A stretch of DNA of 37,170 nucleotides from JAYENY01 sp964646075 (lineage in GTDB: Bacteria; Patescibacteriota; Minisyncoccia; Minisyncoccales; PEYH01): the NCBI GenBank assembly GCA_964646075.1, contig CAZYBZ010000002.1:1-37170 (forward strand), in the 5' to 3' direction. Of this stretch, positions 15,063-23,306 are shown in pieces. Within the stretch, counting starts at the first letter, position 1; every line of letters begins with the position of its first letter. Position numbers and translations under genes: made by a program. The notes beneath the pieces are model-generated. The model was not told where the DNA came from, made no database searches, and saw only the letters and a list, made by a program, of their open reading frames with translations.

Positions 15063-16274
15063 ATGCCAATTTATAATTATATTGCTAAATCTTTCAAAGG
15101 GGAGGGAAAGAAAGGACAGCTAAGCGCTAAGAGCAAAGGAGACCTAGCCCGACTATTAAAGGCAAAGGAGTTTTTTTTGATTTCAGCCGAGCTAGAGGGA
15201 AAAGAAAAAAAGAAGATAGAATTTTCAATAAATTTTGGCAAAGTTTCTTTAGTTGAAAAATTAATGATGACGAAAAATTTACAAGTAATGGTTTCGTCAG
15301 GAGTTTCTTTGCCAAGAGCCTTAGAGGTTTTGATTCTCCAAACTAAAAATAAATATTTTAAAAAAATTCTTACTGAAATAAAAGAAGACGTTATCAAAGG
15401 GATGGCTTTGTCGGTCGCTGTTGCGAAATATCCTAAAATTTTTCCAGAAATTTATCACAGTATGCTTCGAGTTGGAGAGAAGACCGGTAAGATAGAAGAG
15501 ATGTTGGGTATATTAGCTCTTCAACTAGAAAGACATTATCAGTTAAAATCTAAAGTAAAAGGAGCAATGGTTTACCCAGCAGTTATTATCACAACCATGA
15601 TCTTGATTGGAATTGTGATGTTGGTGAAAGTTGTTCCTCAGTTAAGTCAAACCTTTATAGAGCTCGGAATAGAATTGCCAGCAATGACAAGATTTGTTAT
15701 CGGTTTGGGGAACATCTTTATTGAATATTGGTATTTAGTAATTCTAATTTTTGCTGGACTTCCTTTTTTGATTTTAGCCCTAGCCAGGACAAAGCAGGGC
15801 AAGATAGGTTTAGATCGTTTATTCTTGCGTCTCCCTATCCTCTCAGGCTTACTTAAAAAAATAAACTGCGCTTACAGTTCTTTGGCTCTAAGCGCAATGA
15901 TAAAAGGAGGCGTTCCTATTGTAACCGCTCTTGAAATTTCTTCTGGTGCTGTTAGTAACACCTACTTTAAACAAGCATTGCGGGTGTCGGCCAAGAAAGT
16001 TCAAAAAGGAGAAAAGCTTTCAACAGCGATGTCTGTCTTTCCTAATCTTTATCCACAGCTTTTTTTACAGATGCTTCAGATCGGAGAAGAGACTGGGGAG
16101 ACATCAAACATGTTGGCGAAATTAGCTGATTTTTTTGAAGAACAAGTAAATAATGCCACCAAAAATATGTCTGCTGTTATTGAGCCTCTCCTTTTGCTTA
16201 TTATAGGAGGGGTGGTAGGGTTTTTTGCCATTTCAATGATCCAGCCAATCTATTCAATAATGGGGGGGATGTAG
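15063..16274 (+). CDS. pilC: type IV pilus inner-membrane platform protein PilC
   Basis: The protein has 403 residues, full length for the GspF/PilC family. Two copies of the GspF domain are visible, one starting near 70 (LQVMVSSGVSLPRALEVL) and one near 275 (SSLALSAMIKGGVPIVTALE). Each carries a G-x-S/P-L/I-x-x-A-L-E turn and a later R-V/I-G-E-x-T-G-x-x-x-x-M motif. There are three membrane helices (about 172-192, 220-242 and 372-395). It recruits PilB and passes its motion to pilin subunits. The N-terminal MPIYNYIAKSFKGEGKKGQL is the usual start. Confidence 0.95.
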   Translation: MPIYNYIAKSFKGEGKKGQLSAKSKGDLARLLKAKEFFLISAELEGKEKKKIEFSINFGKVSLVEKLMMTKNLQVMVSSGVSLPRALEVLILQTKNKYFKKILTEIKEDVIKGMALSVAVAKYPKIFPEIYHSMLRVGEKTGKIEEMLGILALQLERHYQLKSKVKGAMVYPAVIITTMILIGIVMLVKVVPQLSQTFIELGIELPAMTRFVIGLGNIFIEYWYLVILIFAGLPFLILALARTKQGKIGLDRLFLRLPILSGLLKKINCAYSSLALSAMIKGGVPIVTALEISSGAVSNTYFKQALRVSAKKVQKGEKLSTAMSVFPNLYPQLFLQMLQIGEETGETSNMLAKLADFFEEQVNNATKNMSAVIEPLLLLIIGGVVGFFAISMIQPIYSIMGGM

Positions 16275-16332
16275 CATCTATTGAAATCAGATTTCAATAT
16301 ATTTCAAAAAATTAACTATTCAAAATTCAAAA

Positions 16333-18159
16333 TTGATTCAAAGCCTAGAATTTAAAACTCAGAATTCAAAACTCGGCTTCACACTTATAGAGGTTTTGGT
16401 GGCGTCTTTTTTAATCTCTATTGTTTTTCTAGGGATTTTTGGAGGATTTCAGTTGGCGATAAGAACTGTTTCTCAATCAAGAGCCCAAATGGGCGCTGTC
16501 TATTTATCAAATCAACGAATAGAGGAATTGAGAAATTTGCCTTTTTCAGAAATTCGGACTGGTGAAAATTTTATTACCCTTAATGATGTTGTTTATAATA
16601 TTCAAACTTTGATTGAACGTTATGACGATTGTGCTGATGGCACAATAGAGGGTTTTGATTGCGAAGGTCTAGTTGCCTTAGTAGACACTAGCCCTGATGA
16701 CTACAAGAGAGCCACAGTAAGGGTTTCTTGGACAGAGAGCTGGGGAGGAGAGATAATTTTGATGACTGTTGTCGCTGCCGAAGGATTAAGAACAGGAGAA
16801 GGCAAAGGCGCTTTAAGGATTGCCTTGAGCGACAGCTTGGGACAGCCAGTAGAAGTCAAAATTGGAGACCAGCTTCCTCCTTGCCCAGCTGATGCCATTC
16901 ATATCACTAACTATGAACTAGGGCTTAATCAATGCTACGGCACTGACCTAAATAATCCAGGAGTTCGCCTTCTCATCTTAGACGCCTCGCGAACCCCAAA
17001 TGATTATAGAATTATTATCCAGAAACAGGGTTATGCGAAGACGCGGACATTTAAGCCAGGAGAGAAGTGGAACGATTTAATAATTGCTACGCCATTGAGA
17101 AGAAATCCTACTATTAGAGAAGGAGAGGTCTATCCAATTACTTTTGTTATTGATAGGACGAGCGATTTAACGATTCGGACTCTTCTTCCTTGGGGAGGAG
17201 GTAATTTTTTTGATACTTTTTTAAATCAAGAAAATATCTCTAAAATTAACAATCTTATTGTGAGCGATAAAGAGGTAAAATTGGCAATGAGTTCTCCTCT
17301 TAATTATTTTGATTCTGGTTATCTAGTATCTAGTCCCGTCTCGCCTGAAGCGATGACGGAATGGCGCCAGCTTACTTGGTCTGATTTTGAGGGATTAGGG
17401 ACTGACATTAAATACCGTCTTTTCTATACCACTAATACTGAGTGGTATTTAGTCCCTGATAAGGATTTACTTGGTAATTCTTTGGGCTTTGATTCCTCGC
17501 CTGTTGATTTGAGCGGATTAGATCCTTCTCAGTTTCCTAGATTAAAGATAAGAGCTGATTTTTTGACTAATGATTTAGAGAAAACACCTATTCTTTATGA
17601 ATGGGAGCTTTCTTGGAAAGACGGTCAGGCGACCCCCATCTCCAATGTTAACTTCTCTTTGAGGGGCGACAAGATTGTTGGTACTGATATGGAAGAGCAA
17701 CCGATTTATAAATATTTAGGTAATCATTCCACAGATTGGCAGGGAGAAAAACTTTTATCTGATATGAGGGCAGATAGCTATCATTTTTTTGATTTTAAAA
17801 AAGGGGGTCAACTATTAAGCTTGAACCAAGAGTTAAGCCCAATGCCTTTTAGTCTCTTACCAGGGGAAAAAGCTTCTTTTGCTCTTTATTTAGAATCAGA
17901 GAATTCTTTATTAGTTAAGGTTCGAGATTTCTTGACCGGAAAACCAGTTTTTGGGGCAACGGTTCGTCTCTCTCATGGTTTGCTAGGCTACTCTGAAATT
18001 CAAAGTACTAACATACAAGGAGAAGCATTCTTTATTCCCTTAGAAGCGGCTCTGGGTTATGAATTAAATATTCAAGCAATCAATTGTTATGAAAAGAATT
18101 ACTCTATTAACATTTCAGGAAATGTTTATAAGAGTTTAAGTATAGAAAGATATGAATAA
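16333..18159 (+). CDS. oversized type IV pseudopilin with carboxypeptidase-regulatory-like domains
   Basis: The protein has 608 residues, far above the usual 150-200. A short leader ends at Gly15, followed by FTLIEVLVASFLISIVFLGI: a prepilin cleavage and methylation site with Glu at mature position 5 and one hydrophobic helix. The body has a region near 155-250 and one near 530-600 (VKVRDFLTGKPVFGATVRLS ... GYELNIQA) that look like carboxypeptidase regulatory-like beta domains, with mixed beta sequence between. The start is TTG, inside a run of TTCAAAATTC-type repeats that also encode part of the leader. It is PilV/PilE-like by position only. It probably forms a pilus-tip or adhesin subunit. 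The next gene overlaps its end by 8 bp. Confidence 0.8.
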   Translation: MIQSLEFKTQNSKLGFTLIEVLVASFLISIVFLGIFGGFQLAIRTVSQSRAQMGAVYLSNQRIEELRNLPFSEIRTGENFITLNDVVYNIQTLIERYDDCADGTIEGFDCEGLVALVDTSPDDYKRATVRVSWTESWGGEIILMTVVAAEGLRTGEGKGALRIALSDSLGQPVEVKIGDQLPPCPADAIHITNYELGLNQCYGTDLNNPGVRLLILDASRTPNDYRIIIQKQGYAKTRTFKPGEKWNDLIIATPLRRNPTIREGEVYPITFVIDRTSDLTIRTLLPWGGGNFFDTFLNQENISKINNLIVSDKEVKLAMSSPLNYFDSGYLVSSPVSPEAMTEWRQLTWSDFEGLGTDIKYRLFYTTNTEWYLVPDKDLLGNSLGFDSSPVDLSGLDPSQFPRLKIRADFLTNDLEKTPILYEWELSWKDGQATPISNVNFSLRGDKIVGTDMEEQPIYKYLGNHSTDWQGEKLLSDMRADSYHFFDFKKGGQLLSLNQELSPMPFSLLPGEKASFALYLESENSLLVKVRDFLTGKPVFGATVRLSHGLLGYSEIQSTNIQGEAFFIPLEAALGYELNIQAINCYEKNYSINISGNVYKSLSIERYE

Positions 18160-19147
18160 AACCCTAGGCTTTACATTGATTGAAACCTTGGTTGCTATTA
18201 CCATTTTCGGTCTTTTAACAACGGCTTTGTTTAGTATGATTCCTTTTCTCTATCGTATTGATACTTATATTTGGCACCAGGCCTACGCTATTAATGAGGC
18301 TAGGAGAGGGGTTAGGGTGATGATTAGAGAGATTAGAGAGGCTCGAGTGGGTGAGGATGGCTCTTTTCCAATAGAGAAGGCGACAGATAGTGAGTTCATT
18401 TTTTTTAGTAATATTGACGAAGATGAAAGAGTAGAAAGGGTGAGGTATTTTCTAGGAGGGGGACATGAACGAACGCAAACAAAGGAATGCGTAAGTCATG
18501 TCAGCGGTGGCTCCTGCTCAGTCGTCTTTTCTAATTTTTATAGCGGCACTCTAGCACGAGCCCAAATCCAAGTAAGCGTTCAGGGTGATTTTGGCTGGAT
18601 AAACGAATATGCTGAAATTTCTGTTGATGGCCTTGAGCTAGGAGAATTTTGCAAAGATCATGGTGAATGCAATGATTGTTCGGGATTTTGGCAGGGTACG
18701 ACTTCATTTGATATTACTGACCAAGCACAGGATAATTTTCTTCAGTTTATTGCTGATGCATCTGCAACTGTAGGCGCTTTTTGTGACTGGCGAAAAGAGA
18801 ATCATTCTATTAAGGCTCAGTTTGTGTTGTCTTGGACAGAGATTATTCCAGGACAGGGAATGAAATTTAAAAGAGGAATAGTGGAGCCAACAGGAGACCC
18901 TGTTCAATACTTAATAGAGCAGGAAGAAATTACCATTTTGTCTCGCCATGTCCAAAATAGAGCAGAGGGTCTCGAAAGACGTATTTTTAGATATTTAGAT
19001 ACTAATGGTCAGGAAATTATTGAGAACCCTGCTCGAATTAAAGAAGTTCGTTTAATACAATTTTTTCTAATTGTTAATGTTGAACCTGGTCGTGACCCAG
19101 GAAATTATATATTGAAGAGCAGTGTTCGATTAAGAAATTTAAGGTAA
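18152..19147 (+). CDS. PilW/PulJ-like pseudopilin
   Basis: The protein has 331 residues. The leader ends at Gly6, before FTLIETLVAITIFGLLTTAL, with Glu at mature position 5 and a single hydrophobic helix. The following ARRGVRVMIREIREARV segment is the typical amphipathic continuation of PulJ/PilW-type minor pilins. The distal half is a variable beta-rich domain with a small cysteine cluster (CKDHGECNDC at about 168-177). It overlaps the previous pseudopilin by 8 bp and precedes a PilX-like gene. This order (V/E-like, W, X) matches minor-pilin clusters that prime pilus assembly and sit at the tip. Confidence 0.82.
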   Translation: MNKTLGFTLIETLVAITIFGLLTTALFSMIPFLYRIDTYIWHQAYAINEARRGVRVMIREIREARVGEDGSFPIEKATDSEFIFFSNIDEDERVERVRYFLGGGHERTQTKECVSHVSGGSCSVVFSNFYSGTLARAQIQVSVQGDFGWINEYAEISVDGLELGEFCKDHGECNDCSGFWQGTTSFDITDQAQDNFLQFIADASATVGAFCDWRKENHSIKAQFVLSWTEIIPGQGMKFKRGIVEPTGDPVQYLIEQEEITILSRHVQNRAEGLERRIFRYLDTNGQEIIENPARIKEVRLIQFFLIVNVEPGRDPGNYILKSSVRLRNLR

Positions 19148-19172
19148 AAGGAATATAAAAGAAATAAAAAAA

Positions 19173-20642
19173 ATGAGAAGCAATAAAAACAAGGGTTTCG
19201 TGATTACTTATGTCTTGCTTTTTGGTGTTGTCTTTTTAATTCTTTTGTCTGGTCTTCTTAGCTTTATTCTTTCTCAACTAAGGCAGTCTAAGCATGAACT
19301 TGCTTATGAGCAAGCTCTTCATATAGCTGAAGCGGGCCTTGAAAGATATCGTTGGTACTTAATTCATAAGTCCCAGGCGCTTTTTGATGGAGCAGAGATT
19401 GGCTGTCCCCCTTCTAATTGCCTTGATTGTCTTGTTTGCGAATATGAATTAACTTTTCCTGGCTTGGGAAAAATTGGAAAATATCGCTTAGAGATAGAAG
19501 AAGAAAGGGCTTGTGGCGTCACTACGGCAATAAGGGTTATGGCTACTGGATGGACCACTGAATTTCCTGATATTCAAAGAAAGATTTCTGTTCATTATGT
19601 GAGGCCAACTGTTGCCGAGTATTCTTATATCTTGAATGATAATGTTTGGGCAGGGGCTGATAGAACTATTATGGGACCCTATCATTCTAATGGAGGGATA
19701 AGAATGGATGGCCAGAACAACTCTTTAGTCACTTCAGCACAGGATGAGTGGATTTGTACTGCTTCTTATGGCTGTTCTGTCTGCCCCCTTGTTTGTCAGA
19801 TTCAGGCAGGAGGAGAATGTCTTTGTCCAGGGGTTTTCACCACGGCTAATGGTAGGGTAGATCTTTTTAGAACTGGAATTTCCCGTTTTGATTTTGAAGG
19901 TATTATTATTGAGTTGGGTCGAGTTAAATCTTTGACTCAGCCATTTCCCGAAGGAATGGGCAAGGGGCTTTATCTTCCCCCCTCTGGTAAAAAGGGTTAT
20001 CATGTTATACTAAAAGGAAGAGAGGTAGAGGTTCGGAAAATCAAGGAATTAACTAGGGTTATGGCTCATGGCACTGAGAAAGGTTGGCATTGGGAGTATT
20101 CAATTATTAGCGAGAAAGGTTCGGCAATTAATTATTCCCTGGATGATTGCGGGCTTATTTTTATAGAAGATGATGTTTGGCTTGAGGGAGAAGTAGAGGG
20201 AAAGATTACCTTGGTCGTGGCTGATTTAATCACCCATGGTAAAGAGAGAAATGTCTGGTTGAAAGATGATATTATTTATCGGGATGGGGGTAAACCAGAC
20301 GGTTTTATCTTGATGAGTCAAGGCAATATTCTTATCACTCCCGACTCCCCAGATTATTTAGACTTGCAAGGTGTTTTTATCGCTCAGACTGGTTTTTTTG
20401 GTAGAAATCATTATCCCCATACATGGTACCCGAATTATGCTAGAAAAGAGAAGTTAAGAATTTTTGGTACGATAGTTAGTAACGGTAGAGTGGGGACAAA
20501 ATGGAGTTCTGGAGGGGCATGGGTGTCTGGCTATCGTCAAAGAGAAACTATCTTTAACCCGATTTTAACTTTTAATCCCCCGCCATTTATACCTTCTACT
20601 TCTGAAGAATTTAGATTCAAAGGATGGGAAGAAAAGAGATAA
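19173..20642 (+). CDS. PilX-like pseudopilin with a large cysteine-containing domain
   Basis: The protein has 489 residues. The N-terminus MRSNKNKGFVITYVLLFGVV has Gly8 followed by a PilX-type hydrophobic helix (to about residue 33) that lacks Glu at mature position 5, as PilX/GspK proteins often do. ALHIAEAGLERYRWYL continues as in PilX N-domains. A Cys-rich stretch (CTASYGCSVCPLVC ... GECLCPG, about 195-224) is followed by repeated G-x-I/V/L strands (about 320-440) that suggest a beta-helix-like adhesin domain. Location is presumably the pilus tip. The following pilM gene begins 17 bp after its stop if the ATG at 20660 is used. Confidence 0.75.
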   Translation: MRSNKNKGFVITYVLLFGVVFLILLSGLLSFILSQLRQSKHELAYEQALHIAEAGLERYRWYLIHKSQALFDGAEIGCPPSNCLDCLVCEYELTFPGLGKIGKYRLEIEEERACGVTTAIRVMATGWTTEFPDIQRKISVHYVRPTVAEYSYILNDNVWAGADRTIMGPYHSNGGIRMDGQNNSLVTSAQDEWICTASYGCSVCPLVCQIQAGGECLCPGVFTTANGRVDLFRTGISRFDFEGIIIELGRVKSLTQPFPEGMGKGLYLPPSGKKGYHVILKGREVEVRKIKELTRVMAHGTEKGWHWEYSIISEKGSAINYSLDDCGLIFIEDDVWLEGEVEGKITLVVADLITHGKERNVWLKDDIIYRDGGKPDGFILMSQGNILITPDSPDYLDLQGVFIAQTGFFGRNHYPHTWYPNYARKEKLRIFGTIVSNGRVGTKWSSGGAWVSGYRQRETIFNPILTFNPPPFIPSTSEEFRFKGWEEKR

Positions 20643-20659
20643 TCATTAATCATCAATTT

Positions 20660-21733
20660 ATGTTTGATTTTCTTAATTTAAACCCAGGGACTTTTGGATT
20701 AGATATCTCTGATTTGTCTTTGAAAATTGTTTACTTAAAAAAGCATAGAAATAAATTAAAGATTAGCGCCTTATCTGAGTCATTCTTAGCTCCCGGTATA
20801 ATTAAGCAAGGAGAAATAAAAGATAGTGAAAGACTAACTAAAGCCATCAAGCGATTAGTAAAAAAAACAAAAGGTTTAAAGACTAAATATGTGGCCATTT
20901 CTCTACCCGAGGAAAAATCATTTGTCCGTTTACTTGAAATGCCACAAATGAACAAAGAAGAGATAAAAAGCGCTGTTGCTTTTGAGGCAGAAAACTATAT
21001 TCCTTTTAGCCTTGATAAAGTTTACCTTGACTCCCAGATAGTTGAGATGATTGACAAGTCCTCTAAGCACACAGAAGTGCTTTTAGTTGCTTTGCCTAAA
21101 AAAACGGTTGACCCTTATGTGAGCATTCTTCAAAAAGCAGGTCTTTTGCCGGTAGCAATGGAGACAGAATCTCAGGCAACAGCCAGGGCTTTAATCAAGG
21201 GACAAAAAACAGAAAATCCAGTTTTCATAGCTGACATTGGAGCTACTTGTGCCAATTTTAGTGTTTATTTTGGCAATTCTTTACGCTTCACCTCTTTTAT
21301 TCCTTTTTCTTCCAATAAGTTAACTGCTGCCATTGTTAAGAGCATGAAAATTGAGCCAGCGGAAGCTAAAAAATTGAAAGTTCTTTACGGTTTTCAGCGA
21401 GCAGGAGGTAGGGCGAAAAAGATCTTTCAGGCGTTGCATCCAGCTTTAACCGAATTTTCTGAAGCGCTTAAAAAGCATATTGATTATTATCAGACTTATG
21501 CTAAAGATGAAGAATTAATTAGTAGTGACAAGAAGGCGAGAAAGCTTTTACTTTGTGGAGGTGGATCTAATTTACGAGGCTTGGTTAAGTTTTTGTCACA
21601 AGAAACAGGACTGATTGTTCAGAAAGGTGATCCTTTGATCAATCTTCCACAAAGAGATAGCCGTGTAAAGAATAAATCAAAAGAATATCTATTAAGATAT
21701 AGCACGGCGATAGGACTAGCATTAAGAGATTAA
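20660..21733 (+). CDS. pilM: type IV pilus assembly protein PilM
   Basis: The 357-residue protein is a cytoplasmic actin-like (FtsA/PilM) protein that binds the PilN N-terminus. It has FGLDISDLSLKIVYL (phosphate-1-like), the EMPQMNKEEIKSAVAFEAENYIPF region, and the nucleotide-binding DIGATCANFSVY (about residues 190-201) and LLCGGGSNLRGLVKFL (about 297-312). I start it at the ATG at 20660 because family members begin M-F-x-F-x-x-L-x-P-x-x-F-G-L-D; an upstream in-frame ATG at 20624 would add 12 residues and overlap the PilX-like gene. PilN follows after 12 bp. Confidence 0.92.
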   Translation: MFDFLNLNPGTFGLDISDLSLKIVYLKKHRNKLKISALSESFLAPGIIKQGEIKDSERLTKAIKRLVKKTKGLKTKYVAISLPEEKSFVRLLEMPQMNKEEIKSAVAFEAENYIPFSLDKVYLDSQIVEMIDKSSKHTEVLLVALPKKTVDPYVSILQKAGLLPVAMETESQATARALIKGQKTENPVFIADIGATCANFSVYFGNSLRFTSFIPFSSNKLTAAIVKSMKIEPAEAKKLKVLYGFQRAGGRAKKIFQALHPALTEFSEALKKHIDYYQTYAKDEELISSDKKARKLLLCGGGSNLRGLVKFLSQETGLIVQKGDPLINLPQRDSRVKNKSKEYLLRYSTAIGLALRD

Positions 21734-21745
21734 ATTAATTTAACA

Positions 21746-22288
21746 ATGATAAATCTTCTTCCTCCAGCTGAAAAAGAAAAACGATCTCAGGAAAAACAAT
21801 TAAAGTTGGCTTGGGTTTTGGGAATTCTGATTATTGCTCCTATCCTCTCTTTTGGTTTAATCTTATTTTCCATTGAGCTCTATATTAATAATCAGATAGA
21901 AACCAAAAAAACATTAATTGAGATGGAAAGACAGGGGAATTATCAAATTCAAACTCTTCAGCGAAAGATAGGAGTAATTAATAAAAATTTATTAGCTCTA
22001 AATACTTTTTATAAAGATCAATTTATGGTTTCGCTTCTTTTAGAACAGGTATCTAATCTCCTTCAACAGGGCGCTCACTTAAGGGTCTTTTCTTATCACG
22101 AAGATGGCTCGCGGGTCATGCTTTCTGGCTATGCTGTTGATGTTGATGACGCTTATAAGTTTAGAGAGCAATTAAGGGAGCAAGAGAATTTTCAGGAAGT
22201 TAGTTTTGCCTTGGGCGACTGGTTCCAAGATAAAGGAATAAGTTTTAGGGTGAATTTTATCTTAGTCCCAGAGAGAGACTCGAACTAG
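21746..22288 (+). CDS. pilN: type IV pilus assembly protein PilN
   Basis: The protein has 180 residues. The extreme N-terminus is MINLLPPAEK, the INLLP motif that docks into PilM. One membrane helix (about 22-45) is followed by a coiled coil (about 48-85) and a ferredoxin-like beta domain (about 105-178). This is the standard form of PilN. It links cytoplasmic PilM to the outward-facing PilO. Confidence 0.93.
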   Translation: MINLLPPAEKEKRSQEKQLKLAWVLGILIIAPILSFGLILFSIELYINNQIETKKTLIEMERQGNYQIQTLQRKIGVINKNLLALNTFYKDQFMVSLLLEQVSNLLQQGAHLRVFSYHEDGSRVMLSGYAVDVDDAYKFREQLREQENFQEVSFALGDWFQDKGISFRVNFILVPERDSN

Positions 22289-22322
22289 AATATAGAAAAG
22301 AATTTTTTAGCCTGACGATAAA

Positions 22323-22901
22323 ATGAATCTTCAGCAAAAAAAATATTTTTCCATTTTTATTATAATAGCTATTTTCTTTCTATTGTTTTTTTTATTTATT
22401 TTTCCAGTTTTAAGAAATATCATTGAAAATTCGGAAGAGTTGGCTTTTCGTCGTCAGAAATTAGCCTCCATAAGATTATTAGGTCAGGATTTTGAGAATA
22501 TTCAAAGGAATTTTCGTCTTTATGAAGAAGGATTATCTAAGATGAATAATCTTTTAATGGAAGAATTATTTATTGACCCTGAGATTCCTGTTAGTTTTAT
22601 TAATTTTTTTAGAGAAGAAGCGGCTAATCTTGACTTGTCCCTGAAGGTTTCTCCAACGGGTTTTTACCAAGGACAAGACAGGACTTGGGACTATATGACT
22701 TTTCGAATTAGCGGGGTTGGTAGATTCGTTAATATGATGAGATTTCTTAAAAGACTAGAGAATAGTCGTTGGTTAATAGAAACAGTCACTCTAACTATTG
22801 TCAGACAAGAAGAGCTTGGGGTTCAAATAGAAGAAGAGGTGGTTCTTCCAGGGGAATATATTGAAATTAATCTTTTAATAAAGGTTTATGCTCAAAGTTA
22901 A
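22323..22901 (+). CDS. pilO: type IV pilus assembly protein PilO
   Basis: The protein has 192 residues. One membrane helix (about 9-30) is followed by a coiled coil (about 32-75) and a globular domain with FINFFREEAANLDLSLKVSP and RFVNMMRFLKRLENSRWLIE, the latter being the F-x-x-L-E-x-x-x-R pattern of the PilO ferredoxin-like fold. Position, size and order after pilM and pilN support PilO. The next gene starts 14 bp before its stop, so the two are translationally coupled. Only A/T-rich DNA precedes the start. Confidence 0.88.
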   Translation: MNLQQKKYFSIFIIIAIFFLLFFLFIFPVLRNIIENSEELAFRRQKLASIRLLGQDFENIQRNFRLYEEGLSKMNNLLMEELFIDPEIPVSFINFFREEAANLDLSLKVSPTGFYQGQDRTWDYMTFRISGVGRFVNMMRFLKRLENSRWLIETVTLTIVRQEELGVQIEEEVVLPGEYIEINLLIKVYAQS

Positions 22902-23190
22902 CCTTAACTTTCAAGGAGTAAAAAGGGGGTTTAGAAAAATAGCTTGGTTCCTAGGAGAAAGAGCTTTTATAAGTTTCATTGTTTTTTTCTTTTTAACTTT
23001 ATTTATCACTAGCGCAATTTTTTATTATTATGGATTTTTAGCTGCAACAGGAGAGCCATTTCCAGCAGTTAAAATCGTTGAGTTAGACAAAGATATTTAT
23101 CAAGATTTTTTGGACAATCACAGTCAACGCAAAAGAATATTTTTTGAAATTGATTCTAAGGACTATTTTAACCCTTTTTTTCAAGATTAG
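22888..23190 (+). CDS. small single-TM protein at the end of the pilus block
   Basis: The 100-residue protein has a basic N-terminus, one membrane helix (about residues 28-52, FISFIVFFFLTLFITSAIFY) and a short, charged outer part ending FFEIDSKDYFNPFFQD. I do not recognise a family. It holds the place of PilP after PilO, but it has no lipobox and no PilP-like beta domain, and outer-membrane PilQ is not expected in an envelope that lacks one. Overlap with pilO and the transcript end after it make it a likely accessory part of the pilus platform. That is inference. Confidence 0.7.
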   Translation: MLKVNLNFQGVKRGFRKIAWFLGERAFISFIVFFFLTLFITSAIFYYYGFLAATGEPFPAVKIVELDKDIYQDFLDNHSQRKRIFFEIDSKDYFNPFFQD

Positions 23191-23271
23191 ATAAATAACT
23201 TTTTTCTAATTTAGCTTTTAGTTGGCGATAGAAAAAAGAGAAATCCAATTTTGATTATTTAAAGGGGTTTT

Positions 23272-23300
23272 TTGTTTTAGAAAAGAATTTAGGGTATACT
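23272..23300 (+). promoter_or_regulatory. promoter giving a leaderless M16 protease mRNA
   Basis: TTGTTT (23272-23277), a 17-bp spacer and TATACT (23295-23300) precede the ATG at 23307 by only 6 nt, so transcription should begin at the start codon. Confidence 0.6.
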
Positions 23301-23306
23301 AAATTT

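Noticed and set aside
23199..23238. CTTTTTTCTA/TAGAAAAAAG inverted repeat after the pilus block
   Set aside because: It has a large loop, an A/T-only stem and no T-run after it, so it is a weak terminator candidate.
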